From Aulostomus chinensis (Eukaryota; Chordata; Actinopteri; Syngnathiformes; Aulostomidae): a DNA stretch of 64,000 nucleotides. The position numbers were made by a program, and so were the translations under genes. The DNA is taken from the NCBI GenBank assembly GCA_037954235.1, contig JBBMOA010000013.1:8412501-8476500 (forward strand). Reading direction: 5' to 3'. Under the pieces are notes generated by a model, which ran no database searches, was not told the DNA's origin, and saw only the letters and a program-made list of their open reading frames with translations. Positions 23,774 to 36,224 of the stretch are shown piece after piece (the stretch's first letter is position 1; each line of letters opens with the position of its first letter).

Positions 23774-23799
23774 GTTGTGACAGTAATACTGCCCTGAGC

Positions 23800-25273
23800 C
23801 TGGGTACTATTATTAGTGTTGAAGTAGTAATATATTCTAGAGTTACTTAAATAAGTTCACCTTGTCTTGGATATGCTACTATAAACACTTACAGGGTGAT
23901 TGTTGAACTTAGTCCGTCAGTCAAGACAATAAATCTAGAAATACTGCATCACAGTTGAATGAAACTTCGATGTGAAAATCTTTCAGTACATCCTTGAGTC
24001 TCAGAGGTTGTTTGAACTAAATTTGAAGATATTCCTCAAAGTTTTTCACAAAATATTACGTTAACGGGAACTGGACAGCCATTACAAATGTAATACCACC
24101 TAGCTGCCTGTAACAGTGACAGGGACCTCTGACCCACCAACATCTTCACAGTTCATCAGTGAGACATTTGAGCCAAATTAAAAGAGGAAAAAAAAATCAC
24201 AAAGGCATTTTCAAGATATTGTTTTGGGTGGGATGGTTAGATGGACTGTCTCTAGCCCATGGCTGTCACAGTATAAAAGCATAAAAAAAATCATATGATA
24301 ACCTGGTTCGTAAAAGCAAAACAAACTAAATTGAAAGATTTACGTCACACATACATTATGGACCGTGAACCAGCTTGATATCTGGTGATACAGTCACATG
24401 GATGAATTTGTAATTAGTTAATCGCAGAGATCAAAAATCAAACAAAAATAGCAAAAGAGATTGTTCTTCGGAGACGTGTAGATCAAGTGTCATTTAAAAA
24501 ACTGAATTTTGAAAATTATGATCTAAAATCAAAAATCAGTACGAGACCTTTCAAATATACAACATGACAATATACATTCTAAAATGTTATATTACTTTTG
24601 AACATTATTTTTCTTTTAAGAGCTTTCACCTAAGAACTGTCAGGGAAAACATGGACTGTTGTCACGATCTGTCTATAAAAGCCCTTTCCTGCACGCTCAC
24701 AAACCCATCAGTTATTCTTGAGGATTAGAACCTTGCTTAGGTTAACACAGCTGTTCAACAGCATTGAACAAGTGGAACACAGGAAACCTGAGAATGTAAA
24801 GGTACAGTATCATCGTCTAATAATGTGTTCTTCATAGAACGTTCGAGAAGTATAAATCTTCTGTAAATCACTGAAAAACTATTCTTAGTTGGCCACTGCA
24901 AAAGCACTGACATGAGAACAATGTAGTTCAAAATAAAGGCCTTAGTCTGATCAGGAAAGCCTGGAATGGAAAGAGTCAGAGAGAAAAATGATAAATGAAT
25001 AATCATAAGATGAGTTTCTGTGTGTGTGTGTCTGTGTGTGTGTGTGTGTGTGTGTGCGCACTTGTGTGTGTGTCAGTCTGTTACATCCCGTAGGCTCTGA
25101 ACTGCTGGTTGGATGTCAATGCTAGCTCAGGGATTCCTGTGCACATTAGTTTATGCATGATTTGTGTGGGTGTGGGTGTGGGTGTGGGTGTGGGTGTGTG
25201 GGTCCACCTCCATAACCCCTGTCCCATTCTCTCTGTCTCTCTGTCTCTCTGTTTGTCCCAGCATGGCAGCAGA
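23800..25273. other. Spacer between tasl and slc9a2 with microsatellites
   Basis: A/T-rich, with no exon or transposon recognised up to 25017. Then come (TG)n at 25018-25058 and a (GTGTGG)n minisatellite at about 25165-25201. The minisatellite lies about 75 bp before the presumed start codon of slc9a2, so it falls in or near its promoter or 5' UTR. Confidence 0.5.
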
Positions 25274-27905
25274 ATGGTGGCTCTGTGGATATTCTCACTG
25301 CTGTCCTCTGCCAACCTGGTGGGTTGTTTGGGCCTGATCCGCCCTGCGGAGCTCCCACAGCCCCACAACCTCCCCCCGTTACTGGGCTTCAACAGAACCA
25401 ATGGTAGTTTGTCTGTGGATGTACCTGTGGCTCTGAGAGTTTTCAGTGTAGACTATCACCATGTGCAAGCTCCCTTTGAGATTGTGCTGTGGATCATGCT
25501 GGCATCACTGGCCAAACTGGGTGAGTTTTGACAGTAAATGGAAGAGCTGTAAATAGAAGAGATAAACTGTAAATGTTTGACCCTGAAGTATGTACTGGGG
25601 ACCAGTTTTTAGTCGAATTCCTCAAATATATTAAAAACAGCCACACATTTGAATAGGTTTTTATTTCATATCAGCCTGTGTGAACACAAGGGTGTATACA
25701 AAGAAGTAGCATTTTAAGTGCATTACTGTACAAGAAGAGTCTGAATGGATACCCAGTCACTGAGGATGTAATGTACCTTCACCTTTGTCCATCCAGTCAA
25801 ACTAACTGAGTCAGGTTTCTGCTAGGTTTCCACTGGTCTGGTCGTGTCCCAGCTGTGGTCCCAGAGAGCTGTCTCCTCATCATGGTGGGCCTCCTGGTGG
25901 GAGGGGTAATTTACGGTGTTCGTCATTCCGCTCCCCCAACACTCAGTGCTGATGCTTTCTTCCTCTTCCTTCTACCACCAATAGTCCTGGACGCAGGCTA
26001 CTTTCTGCCAGGGAGGCTGTTCTTTGAGAACCTGGGTACCATTCTCTGGTTGGTGCATTATAACAGCTTGTGTTGAGCGTGAAACCAACACGTTTTTAGA
26101 GTTGTTCATATGTCTGCCTCACAAATGAAAGTTGAAGTCCATACACAAGAATAAGCAAAACTGTCATTTTAATGCATTTGTTAGTTTACATTTCCCAATA
26201 AATCAGCACAAGAAACTGATTTAAATACAAGTTCTTTTCTTTGTGATTGATAAAAGCTTTTGATACAAGCTACACCTCAAGGTCCAGTTTATACATTTTT
26301 CTAGTGCGTCTATCAAAATCAAAGTTTACTAAGTGAACCCTGAGGTCAGAAACCTCTAAAGTTGACATCCAGATACGGTCGCTGCAGGTACGCGGTGCTG
26401 GGAACCCTGTGGAACGTGCTGGGTATTGGGCTGTCTCTGTATGGTGTGTGCCTGCTCGCCCAAAGCTCCCTGGGCGATGTCTCTCTGCTCCACTGCCTGC
26501 TGTTTGGCTCTCTGATCGCTGCTGTCGACCCTGTGGCCGTGCTGTCTGTCTTCCAGGAGATGCACGTGAATGAACAGCTGCACATTTTGGTGTTTGGAGA
26601 GTCCTTGCTCAATGATGCTGTCACTGTGGTGAGGAGAGAGAGAGTGAATAGTTATAAAAAGACTGGAAAAACCAAATAATAACCATTGATCTTCCTCACA
26701 GGTGCTTTACAAGCTGTTTGAGTCCTTTCTCCGCCTGCCATCAGTGTCTGGACTGGATGTGTTGCTGGGTGGGTGCCGAGTGGTGGTGGTGGGCCTTGGA
26801 GGCCTCTGTGTCGGACTCTTTTTTGGACTGGTGGCAGCCCTCACCTCGCGTTTCACCTCTAGAGCCCAAGTCATCGCCCCACTTTTTGTATTCCTCTACT
26901 CCTACTTGTCCTACTTGACCTCAGAGATGCTTCATCTGTCTGGCATCATGGCGTGAGTGCTGCTGAGCTTCAGCTTCAGCTCAAAGTTTCATATTCTGCT
27001 CCGTTTCATCTTACTCTTCCCTCCTGCAGCATTGTCACCTGTGCCGTGACTATGAAGCAGTATGTAGAGGCTAATGTGTCTGAGCGCAGCAACATCAGCA
27101 TCCAGTACTTCCTGAGGATGTGGAGCAGTGTGAGTGAAACCTTAATCTTCATCTTCCTGGGCGTGTCCACCATACAGGACGTGCACATGTGGAGCTGGCC
27201 CTTTGTCTGCTCTACGCTTCTGCTCTGCCTTGTCTGGAGGGCCACAGGTAGCTTTAATCTTCCCTGCATTTTGATCAAGCAAATTTCTTACACAAAACAC
27301 AAGACAGTATTCAAGATCTCAGTGCTGCTCTGTAGGTGTTCTGCTACTGACTGCGGTGGTGAACAAGTTGCGAAGGAATGCTGTGACTTTCCGCGACCAG
27401 TTCATCATTGCTTACGGCGGCCTTAGGGGGGCAATCTGTTTCTCCTTGGTCTTCCTGATTGATGACTTCCCAAAGAAAAGACTTTTCATCACAACAACCA
27501 TTGTAGTCATCCTATTCACTGTCTTTGTACAGGTAGACTGTGTATTTGCCGATCATAGCATGTTTTCTTTCTTGTTGCACTTTGGTCTTTTTTGGTCAGG
27601 TTTAATTTTTTTTTTTCCAGGGGATGACCATAAAGCCTCTGGTAGAGCTACTGGATGTAAAGAGGAAGAAGAGAGCTTTACCTACTGTCAGTGAGGAGAT
27701 CCATAGCAGGGTGAGAGGGGATTCTAACCATTTTAAAAACAAAGCACTTTTAAAAACAACATCAGTACCTGACGAGACAGAATAAAAAAGGTATGGTAAA
27801 CAAAATCCAAATGTTTCAAGTATATTGTACAATGTTTTTGGAGAAAGAAAAGGGATAAATACATATCTTATGAGGTAGACTAAAACAAAAGAAAAGTGGT
27901 TAAAG

Positions 27906-27972
<67 letters not shown>

Positions 27973-30317
27973 TGCATTATATCTGTCCAGTACAGGCATA
28001 AAAGATATGCATTGTAACTCTAGATTTTTTTTCGTCCTGTAGATCATGTCTCTTCAAATCTTCCTGAACACCATAGCAGTTCTGGATTATCATTTTGCAT
28101 TGATTATGAGATTATTGTTATTGACGTCACAGCAAGTAATAAATGTATTATAAACAATTCTTGGGCATGAGAACATCTTCTGCTTTAGGGACTCATGAGT
28201 GAAAATGCACAAAAACACATTTCATGTTCCACACATATTGTAAGACGTGAAAAAAGAAAAACTCATTTCATGCCATTAATAATGTACTGTTGATATTGCT
28301 GTCTCCTCTCAGCTTATCGATCACCTCCTGGCAGGGATTGAGGATGTGGTTGGCTACTGGGGACAACACTACTGGAAAGACAAGTTTGTGTCATATTTGT
28401 GTAAATATATTGCTTCTGCACTCACCAGGAGATGGCGACACAAGCCTGGTAATTTCTTGTATGGATGACAAATAGTGTTTGCAGTCACTTTCGTGTGTGC
28501 GGTTATTTGTGAGGTTTGAACAGTTCAACAAGAAGTACCTTCGCCGGTTCCTGATACGAGAGGATCATCAGGCTCGCTCCAGCATTCTTCGAGTGTACCA
28601 GGAGTTAGAGAGGAGGGAGACAAGGGGAGACGAAGAGACTCCACCACTGTGAGGAATAATTTTCTCCTTATGAAGGGGTTCAGTGTCCTTGAGGCTTCCT
28701 TTAAAAAATCCCCAGAGGTTACTGTGATCTATGAATTACAGCTTACTCTGTCAAAGTTTAGTTTCAATATTTACGATGTCAAACATTACAGTTTATAGCT
28801 GAATGTGAATATTCACCACACCCCTTTTTAGTGTGGACCCCCGTTCCCATAGCCGCCCTCTCCTCCCAGAGGAGATGGACAGCATCCGGCGTATCCTTTC
28901 AAGAAACCTGCATAACTTCAACAACAAAGTAAATTCACAGCAATCTATCCACACAAAACGTGTTTTCCTTGTAAAGTTTGCTGCACTTCTGCTTAATTTT
29001 CCTCCAATATTGTGATTCTAGCAGACGCCAGCCTATAGCAGACACACGCTCCACCAGGATGCCAATGCAGGGAGAATAAGGAAGCCTCTACACTGTCATC
29101 AGAGTATTGGAGAGAGATATACACATAACACAATCACACACTGGCCGCAGGTAACATGACTTCAATTCTCATTGGACTCTTTCTTCTGACTGATGGATAT
29201 TCAACAAATGGTGTGAGATAATTACATTTTTTGTGTTGATAGGTATTTATTTAAAACTCTTAACATAAGAACAAGCTCTGTAATTAAAACACATTCTTGA
29301 GTGTTAATAAACACATATATAAATCAGTGTGTGGAAACATATGTAAGCATTAATTATATGTATGTAAGTATATGTATAGTGTGTATATATTGTATGTGAA
29401 TGTATTCAGTGCAAAATAATGTGTAGTATCCAACCTGCCTGTCATTCCCAAATTGGTTTTAATTGTTAAATGTAAAAGTTTAATTACAATTATTTTGATC
29501 ATTAACTGTAAATTTGGAAGCAGTTAAACTGCATCTGAAAAATATTTCTTAGAAAAAATAAAGACATTTAAGAAATAAAGTACCATCTAAAATGCACCAC
29601 CCCCACACTTGAAGAAAACCATACTACTTATAAATATTCTTTATGGTTTGTTAACTCCTAATGTTCAACACAGCAATATATGTGCAGTACGGTCATGCAA
29701 GCAGTTGATGAAAGTGGATGGGTGGAATTTTGCTGAAAACTACTGAGTGAAGCAAAACAATAATTTAACTAAACATTCACTGGAACGAAGCTTGCATGTA
29801 GACAATGATTTATTTCAATTAACACAGGGGGTGGATGGAGAGTTCAGTGGATCATCCAGAGTGAGAACAGGACTCAGCAGGTCTCACACAGGTAAAGTTT
29901 TGTTTTATATTCAAAGAAAAATACAGAATACAGGACATCAGAAAGATTGTTTTTTTTAATGTGTCAAGAAAATACTTCTGCTTATCAACTGTTCCAGCCT
30001 GGCTTCCACAATTAAATTCTCCTGAAGTCTGATCAATCTTAGTGAAGGCCTTGTCTTTCTCTCTCTCCTGACCTTTGACCCACTCACTCTTTGTGCATCC
30101 TGAGCTCACTGCTACCCCTTCTGTTTTATTAGTGTGCTCCACAAGCCCGAGGCCCACGTTCCAGGACTCCCCAGTACCCATAGCTCAGACTGTGTCAGTG
30201 GATCTTAAGGCTTCTTCAGCTGGTGGAGACCAGATGTGCTCAAATAACCAAGCATCTGCCGACCGAGCTCCAAAGAAGCAACTCAACTTTGTTTTGGAAA
30301 ATGAGATACAGCAATGA
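25274..30317 (+). CDS. slc9a2: Sodium/hydrogen exchanger, NHE2/NHE4 type
   Basis: Thirteen exons join in frame to 715 residues: 25274-25520, 25826-26048, 26388-26628, 26702-26952, 27030-27247, 27336-27532, 27621-27710, 28313-28383, 28514-28648, 28832-28928, 29022-29150, 29828-29891 and 30133-30317. An N-terminal hydrophobic segment (1-20) precedes two N-glycosylation sequons (Asn40, Asn43). The membrane domain shows the exchanger signatures FFLFLLPPIVLDAGYF (127-142, amiloride-sensitivity region), AAVDPVAVL (201-209), GESLLNDAVTVV with Asp233, and YGGLRGA with Arg424. The cytosolic tail (about 490-715) starts EEIHSRLIDHLLAGIEDVVG. The wording (HVQAPFEIVLWIMLASLAKLGFH, FFENLGTILWYAV, LFITTTIVVILFTVFVQG) is closer to NHE2 than to NHE1, NHE3 or NHE5. 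NHE4 is its nearest relative and cannot be fully excluded. It exchanges external Na+ for cytosolic H+ at the plasma membrane, in NHE2's case apically in epithelia. Human NHE2 is about 100 residues longer, mostly in the tail. Downstream tmem182 matches the human 2q12 neighbourhood. Confidence 0.87.
27907..27969. repeat. (TG)n microsatellite in slc9a2 intron 7
   Basis: About 31 TG units roughly 200 bp after the exon 7 donor. Confidence 0.97.
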
Positions 30318-30434
30318 AGATAGTGACAAGGAAGGAATCAACTTGGTGTGTTCAGTCATTTCAAACATGAAGTGATTATTTTAGCCTTCAAGCTGTGTGA
30401 GGTTTAAAACTGTGTTGATGCGGTTTTTCTTTCA

Positions 30435-30440
30435 AATAAA
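30435..30440 (+). terminator. slc9a2: Polyadenylation signal of slc9a2
   Basis: AATAAA 118 bp after the stop, followed by the GT-rich stretch gagcgtgtgccacgg about 20 bp on. It leaves under 500 bp to the tmem182 start codon, so the tmem182 promoter must lie in this short gap or overlap the slc9a2 3' end. Confidence 0.65.
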
Positions 30441-30922
30441 ATGGTTCTAATCTCATTGAGCGTGTGCCACGGTAAATCATTCCTTGTCTCAGCTATTTAG
30501 ACACTTTGAGGTTCAAAGGTCATTTGCATCTCCAGTCTAATTCATTTTCAAAGTGGCACTCCAAGAATGACACCTAGCTGAGAAATACCTTGCCGTCATG
30601 AATGTTTGTAGACTCACTGCCCATGTTATGAACAAACACACCATCCTTGTTGCCTTTACAAATGCACAGCACACCAATGGTAATTTGACGAGGACAGACA
30701 GACTGCTTCCAAAAATAACTCTGGTACTCCCAGCTGACCTCCTTGGTTACTGTAGCTTCATTCCCCCCACCAGCATGCCAGGGAGTGGCTGGGATAGCCA
30801 GGGTGTTTTCTTTAGATTTTGGGTTGTCCAGGAGGCTGAGGAGTGGACCCAAGCAAGGAGCAGAGGAGACGAATATTACACAGCTGAGAAGGACGCACTG
30901 AAGGAGGTTTTAGGCTGGAGTT

Positions 30923-33900
30923 ATGAGGGTGGGAGCTGCAGCCTTGGCTGGGGGGATATTTGGGGTATTAGGGACCCTGTGTTTCTTTCTGGCCTTTGGA
31001 ACAGACTACTGGCTGGTGGCCAGTGACAACTGTGGACCTTATACATGGCCAACACAAGCAACACAGGCAGGGGAGGAAGATACCAATGGGACTGAGGTAG
31101 GACATGGACGCACATTTTTGTTTATGTTTGCACACAACAATGCTGTAAACCATGTAACTTGCTGCCACAATTGTTAAACTGACGTATAGACAAGGAGACA
31201 GAATGGTATTCATTTAGATCCTTGAAACCTCATGTGATACCCACAAAAACACCAGTATGTAACCAAAGATGCTCTGCTGACAGTTGTAGGCACACCAGGA
31301 TGTTAAAAGATGCCCTGATATCTTTGATGTTTGCACTGTCATAAATGTGGGGCAGACCAAAATCACATTTTTATATTTAGGTCAGACTTTAGTCACTTTA
31401 TTACAGGCCAAACTTCAGAAACACTGTACCCTAGCATTCCCTCAACAACAAAATACTTTCCCTTGTTTGGCCCAAATTCACAACTTCCACAACTCAGTGG
31501 CTGGCCGTGAGCTAAAGACACATATTATGTTGTTGAAATGCCATCAGAAGTTTGTGTCCCACTGACTCTGCCTCTTTTTTGGGTTTTCATTTGTGCCAGA
31601 AGTGCCTCTAAGCAACCTAATAAAATTATTCACAAAAAAGGAATTACAGGGATCCTATGTATTTAAAGAACATAAACAGTGGTGTGCATTTTGAATTTAT
31701 GATTATGATTATTTATATATTAATGTATTCATATATTTCACGTCTGGAAGGCCAAATCAGACCTTATACCAGGGCAGACTTGCCCCCCTGGGCCCCTACC
31801 TAGGCAGGTTTTACCTAGACTCTGTGAGGCTGTGCTTTGGCAAAATGGTGCCCTTAGCTAATTATTAACTTTGGAATGCCAGCTTACTCAAAAATAATGA
31901 CACCGTGTTGAGGAAGTACATGTTTACCATGTTCCTCATTTTAGTTAAGTGTTTTTTTTTATTTGCTAAATAAAAAGCAAGCTTAACCTAATAGAGATTT
32001 AAATGATAGTCCAGGAGTATATGACAATTAAGGAAAATATAATTTGGTCAAGATGAGAGTGTAAAAGCTCCAAAATTCTAACATATTTTTGGGCATCCAA
32101 CAAGACAGTGCATACACCTCCTTGAATATTAATAGTATGTGTTAAAATTCGGTAGCAGTATCATGGAAACATGCCATTGTCATGATGGAAACACAAGTAA
32201 CTTGGTTCAACAAGAAGGGCTTTGTCACTGCACCAGGAGAAGGTTTGCTGGGTGGTTGGTACCAACAAACAGGAGGTTTATGCTGAAACACTCATTTACA
32301 GCGAGACATGTTTGAGCACCTTTCAAGTCATGCCTATAATACCACATTTAATAATGATGACCTCACCAATTTCTTTTCTGACTTTTACCGGAAATTGAGA
32401 AGTTAACTGCCTTTTTCAAATCCACAAGCCACAGCATTGCCAGATTTAGCAGTTTTCCTCCCATTTGTTCTACTCTTCATTACAGTGGGCTGGAAATAAA
32501 TAGCATTGAGATGGCACATGACTTACACGTCATTGTTATGAAAATCATGATGCCTACATTGTATAGGGGCTTCATGAGTATGACCATGGGATAGGTGAAA
32601 ACTCTGAATCAGGCACTCGGATCAGACATCATAGCTGTTTGTTCAAAATATCAAGACCATCCATCCTGTAGTTGTTAAAAATATTCTAATGTGGAAAGTG
32701 GTGGACAGACCAGAACGGCAGACTACAAGTATGGCTAAAAATGGTTGGTGGTGTGATGCTGTTAAATTTCAATGATGACTTAATAAAAGAACCTCATACT
32801 GTTCAGTTGTGGAGTCGTTCAATTTAACTAATCCTTCTTTGCAAAAATTCTCTCAGTGCATAATAATCTCTATACAGTATTTATAAGAGCTAATTCTTTC
32901 CAAACTTCTTGACACAATAAAGTCATTCATTTTCAGTGCTATTTAGCACCATCAATCTTATTTTTGACATTCAGTGGAGCGCAACATTCATGCAAGTTTC
33001 ATAAGTTCTCCTCCAAAAGCTCACAGAGCAGCAGGTCATAATCGGAACCATATTGAATGCCTTGGCACCATTAAAGTAGGTACTGAGCCGTTCTGAGCAG
33101 CTGCAGGGCCATGTGTTGATGAGGGCTGACAGACATCGTGGTCAGGTGAATGAGTGTCTATCTCTTTACTTGTCAACTGACGATTGGTCTTTTTATTTTC
33201 TTAAGATCCAGGTCACAGCGATGGTCAGTGAATTTCCTTCAACTCTTGTCCTCCACCATGAGGGCTTTTTCTGGCGCTGCGTGTTTCAGGTGGAGCCTGC
33301 AGCGCATCCAGTCCTGGCCACTCTCTTCAGTATGTGAACACGCATGAGGCCTTTTAAGGCTACAATAACATTTAGATAGAGGCTTGTCAAGTTGTGTGTT
33401 TCCTGCTCAGTGGCAAGGTCTCCTTGACAGAAAGTCATTATCATTAGAAATAATTTGGATGAATGACAGAGACGAGAGTATGAATATGTCCTTTCTTTTC
33501 TATTTATAGGGTATTTTGGTCCTTTCTATAACTTTTGCAGTCATGATTTCATGTTTTTTGTTTTACTCTCTACTTTCAATTGTCTTTTCCCTGTAGCAAA
33601 CCAGCCAGAATCAAAGGTGTGCGTTCATGGCTACCTGTTTCCTCTACCAGTTGCTGTAGGACCAGTTCCCCATCCCAGTTACGATGCTGCAGCAGGTGAT
33701 GTACATACAAAAAAACTCAAGCATAATCACTGTAAATTATGTCACTATTGGTGTCAGGGTTGGGTGGTTTTATGAAAATAATGTGCCACCAGATCTAAAC
33801 TCTACAAGGAAGTATTAGGGCCACATTGAGGGAAAAACAATAAATTTCAAGAATAATGATGTTATTTTACAAGAAAATAGCCATAATATTTTGAGAATAA

Positions 33901-35157
33901 AGTTGTAATTTTATTTATTTTTATTTTTATTAAAGTTTGTGAAATTTCTGCATTTTATTGTCTAAATGTGTCCCTAATAAGTCATTGTACAACCCAAACT
34001 TGAGGGACATTTTGAGTTTGTTTTTAAGATTTCACCACTTCGCTAAGAATGCTTTGTTCTAAAATTTTCTACGAATATTATATGCAAAAGTTGAATTTGC
34101 TTCCAGAATCTTCTTTTGAAAGGTAGGATAAAATGATCTGAAAACATTTTGTCATGGTACATGTTTTAAAACCTTTGGATGTAGGTTAGCTGTTTTCTCT
34201 GTTCCCAGTCTTTATGCTAAGCTATTTGATGGATGTGAAGGTGGCAGATGAACAGCCTAGGTTGTTTTTAACAAGGGTAATGATTGATTTGGCTCATTTT
34301 TCAGAAAAAAAGTGTAAAATATGTCACCAGATCACAACCCAAACCTGTGGGATATTTTGGACTGTGTTTTATGTTTGTAAGGAGTCACTGCTCATGGACA
34401 GAAAAAAAGTTTCATATTTTTGTTTTTCTACTGCCAGGCAGACATTTTAAAACCTTTAGGCAGAGCTTTTCCCACTGTTTTTCCTAGGTTTAGAGTTATG
34501 ATGGTGGCTTGTTTATATGACTTGCAGTGTTTCGTGGGTTCTGGACTATGCTGATAATCCTTGGTCTGGTCTCGGCTCTGACTGGGGGCTTGCTTTTGAT
34601 CTGCGGGGTCCCCTGCATCAGCCATAAACTTTACAAGCTGGGTGGGGCCCTCTTCATCATCGCTGGTAAAATATTCTAATCTACATGCATATGTGGGTTG
34701 CATAGTGTAAGTGTCTGTAGAAGGAAATATGGCAGTTGGGGAATAGATGAACACATGAGCACTGCTGCTGCCAGCTATTCATATCTGTCACATGACAAAC
34801 ACAGCAGTAGATGTGTCCCTGCCCCACTGTTGCTATAACAACTGCAGATGTAAACATTGCTGTCCTGGTAACTGCAGAGATGGGCAGGAAACATTCCTTT
34901 GGTGTAACGATAGATGCTCTTCCTATCTCTCTACAGCCTTCTTGTTCCTGTCTGTACTGCTGCTCTTTGTCTTGTGGATGGAGATTGTGGACGTGAAGCG
35001 CTATATACTACAGGAGAGAGGCGAGGCCTGTCCAAATGTGAAGGTTTCTGTGCTCTACGGCCTGTCGTTCATGGTGGCAGCAGCCGGCGTGCCTCTGGAG
35101 CTTGTGTCTGGGTTGGTCTTCATGCTTGTTGGCCGTGCGCTGCATTCCAGCAAGTAA
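30923..35157 (+). CDS. tmem182: Transmembrane protein 182
   Basis: Five coding exons: 30923-31096, 33212-33329, 33597-33695, 34528-34665 and 34937-35157, giving 249 residues (human 229). Exon 2 could instead start at 33206 after a stronger pyrimidine tract, adding Ile-Gln. Four membrane spans are visible: residues 5-26, then RGFWTMLIILGLVSALTGG, IIAAFLFLSVLLLFVLW, and VPLELVSGLVFMLVGRAL. The first extracellular loop holds an N-glycosylation sequon at Asn55, the block LVLHHEGFFWRC (human FHHEGFFWRC) and NQPESKVC (human NQPPSKNC). SVLYGLSF before the last span matches SVLYGWSF. The family is claudin/PMP22-like; TMEM182 is expressed in muscle and fat and has been linked to restraint of myoblast fusion and integrin beta-1 binding. 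Intron 1 (2.1 kb) contains no recognised transposon. Confidence 0.93.
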
Positions 35158-35348
35158 GAGAACCATCTGGTCCGACAGAAAGAAGATGACCGCCCTCACT
35201 ATATTGTATGTTGGGACCCTGGAGCACACATGTAAATACTAGCTGGACAGAATCAAGCAGTATTACAGCACCATCATTGTTAAAGTAGATAGGTGTATCA
35301 GTTTTCTATTTGTTGCTTTGCTTTATTTCTTTTCAAAAATGATTAAGA

Positions 35349-35354
35349 AATAAA
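35349..35354 (+). terminator. tmem182: Polyadenylation signal of tmem182
   Basis: AATAAA 192 bp after the stop codon in an A/T-rich 3' UTR. It is the first canonical hexamer downstream of the stop. Confidence 0.6.
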
Positions 35355-35600
35355 GTATAAAATTTGAAAAATGTCAAAAAGTCTTACAATTCAAACTGAC
35401 AGGGTGTGACATGGCCGTGATGGCCGCATTGAGGAGTGATATATAACTGGCCGGATAAACAATACTGTCTTTATGTGCCTGATTAAATTCTGCTTCTTTA
35501 TGACAGCTGCCAAAGAGGAAGTTGAAGGTGAATAAGTCATAAGTGAACCAGCTGTGTCTGCGTGTCCTGACTTTGGTGCAGGATCAAAGTAGAATGAGAT

Positions 35601-35656
35601 GGGGGGGGGGGGGGGGGCATGGACATAGATGGTACATTTGAATGGGGGGGGGGGGG
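35601..35656. repeat. Paired poly-G tracts
   Basis: Two uninterrupted G runs (about 35601-35617 and 35645-35656) lie 28 bp apart. A further G run is at about 36867-36878, and C runs are at about 41802-41810 and 44682-44696. Confidence 0.9.
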
Positions 35657-35937
35657 CACTGATGTGTGTCGGGTGACCTTTAAAAATGAACAGCTGTTTT
35701 TGGGTTTGGTAGGTAATAATACAGCAAGCTTACCATCTGCCTCCTCCAACCCAATCACATTTCATTCCCTCATTCATTCCGAACTCTTTTTTTTTGTCTG
35801 GCATGCTTACACTGAGCTTGTCCTTTACATTTACAGACACTTTCTGCATTACACTGCGGCTTTAGACTTTCTGTTTCATACAAATAATGAATGCCTGTTA
35901 CTCCACAGTGTTTCTTTCCTGATAACTCATTTAAACT

Positions 35938-36185
35938 TCCATCCATCTATCCATTTTCAATACCACTTATCTGTTAAGGGTCACAGGGTGGGGCTGACAC
36001 TGAGCAAGAGGCAGTTCACACCCTGGATGGGTCAGCAGTCAGTTGCAGGGCCATCAGGAGCAATGAGGGATTCAGTAACTCTTTCAAGGATACTTTGATG
36101 TGGTCACCGGGGAAGTGACGATCAAACCAGCGACCCTTCAGTTGCTACATGGCCACTCTACCTCCAAGCCATGCTGTGCTGCCCC
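35938..36185 (-). repeat. SINE family B copy
   Basis: Tail block ccatctatccattttcaata, the family B switch catcaggagcaatgagggatt, then gatcaaaccagcgacccttc and gccactctacctccaagcc. The order matches 14265-14505 with scattered differences. Confidence 0.75.
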
Positions 36186-36224
36186 CACTCCATTTTAACC
36201 TTTTAGTATATAACCCCATAAGAC

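Noticed and set aside
25109..25273. N-terminal extension of slc9a2 upstream of the ATG at 25274
   Set aside because: The frame is open but runs through a GTGTGG repeat and a CT tract. The ATG at 25274 directly starts a hydrophobic leader typical of the family, so it was preferred.
30598..31026. 142-aa open frame overlapping the tmem182 start
   Set aside because: It is in a different frame from the TMEM182 protein, which is well supported by conserved blocks; this frame has no recognisable domain.
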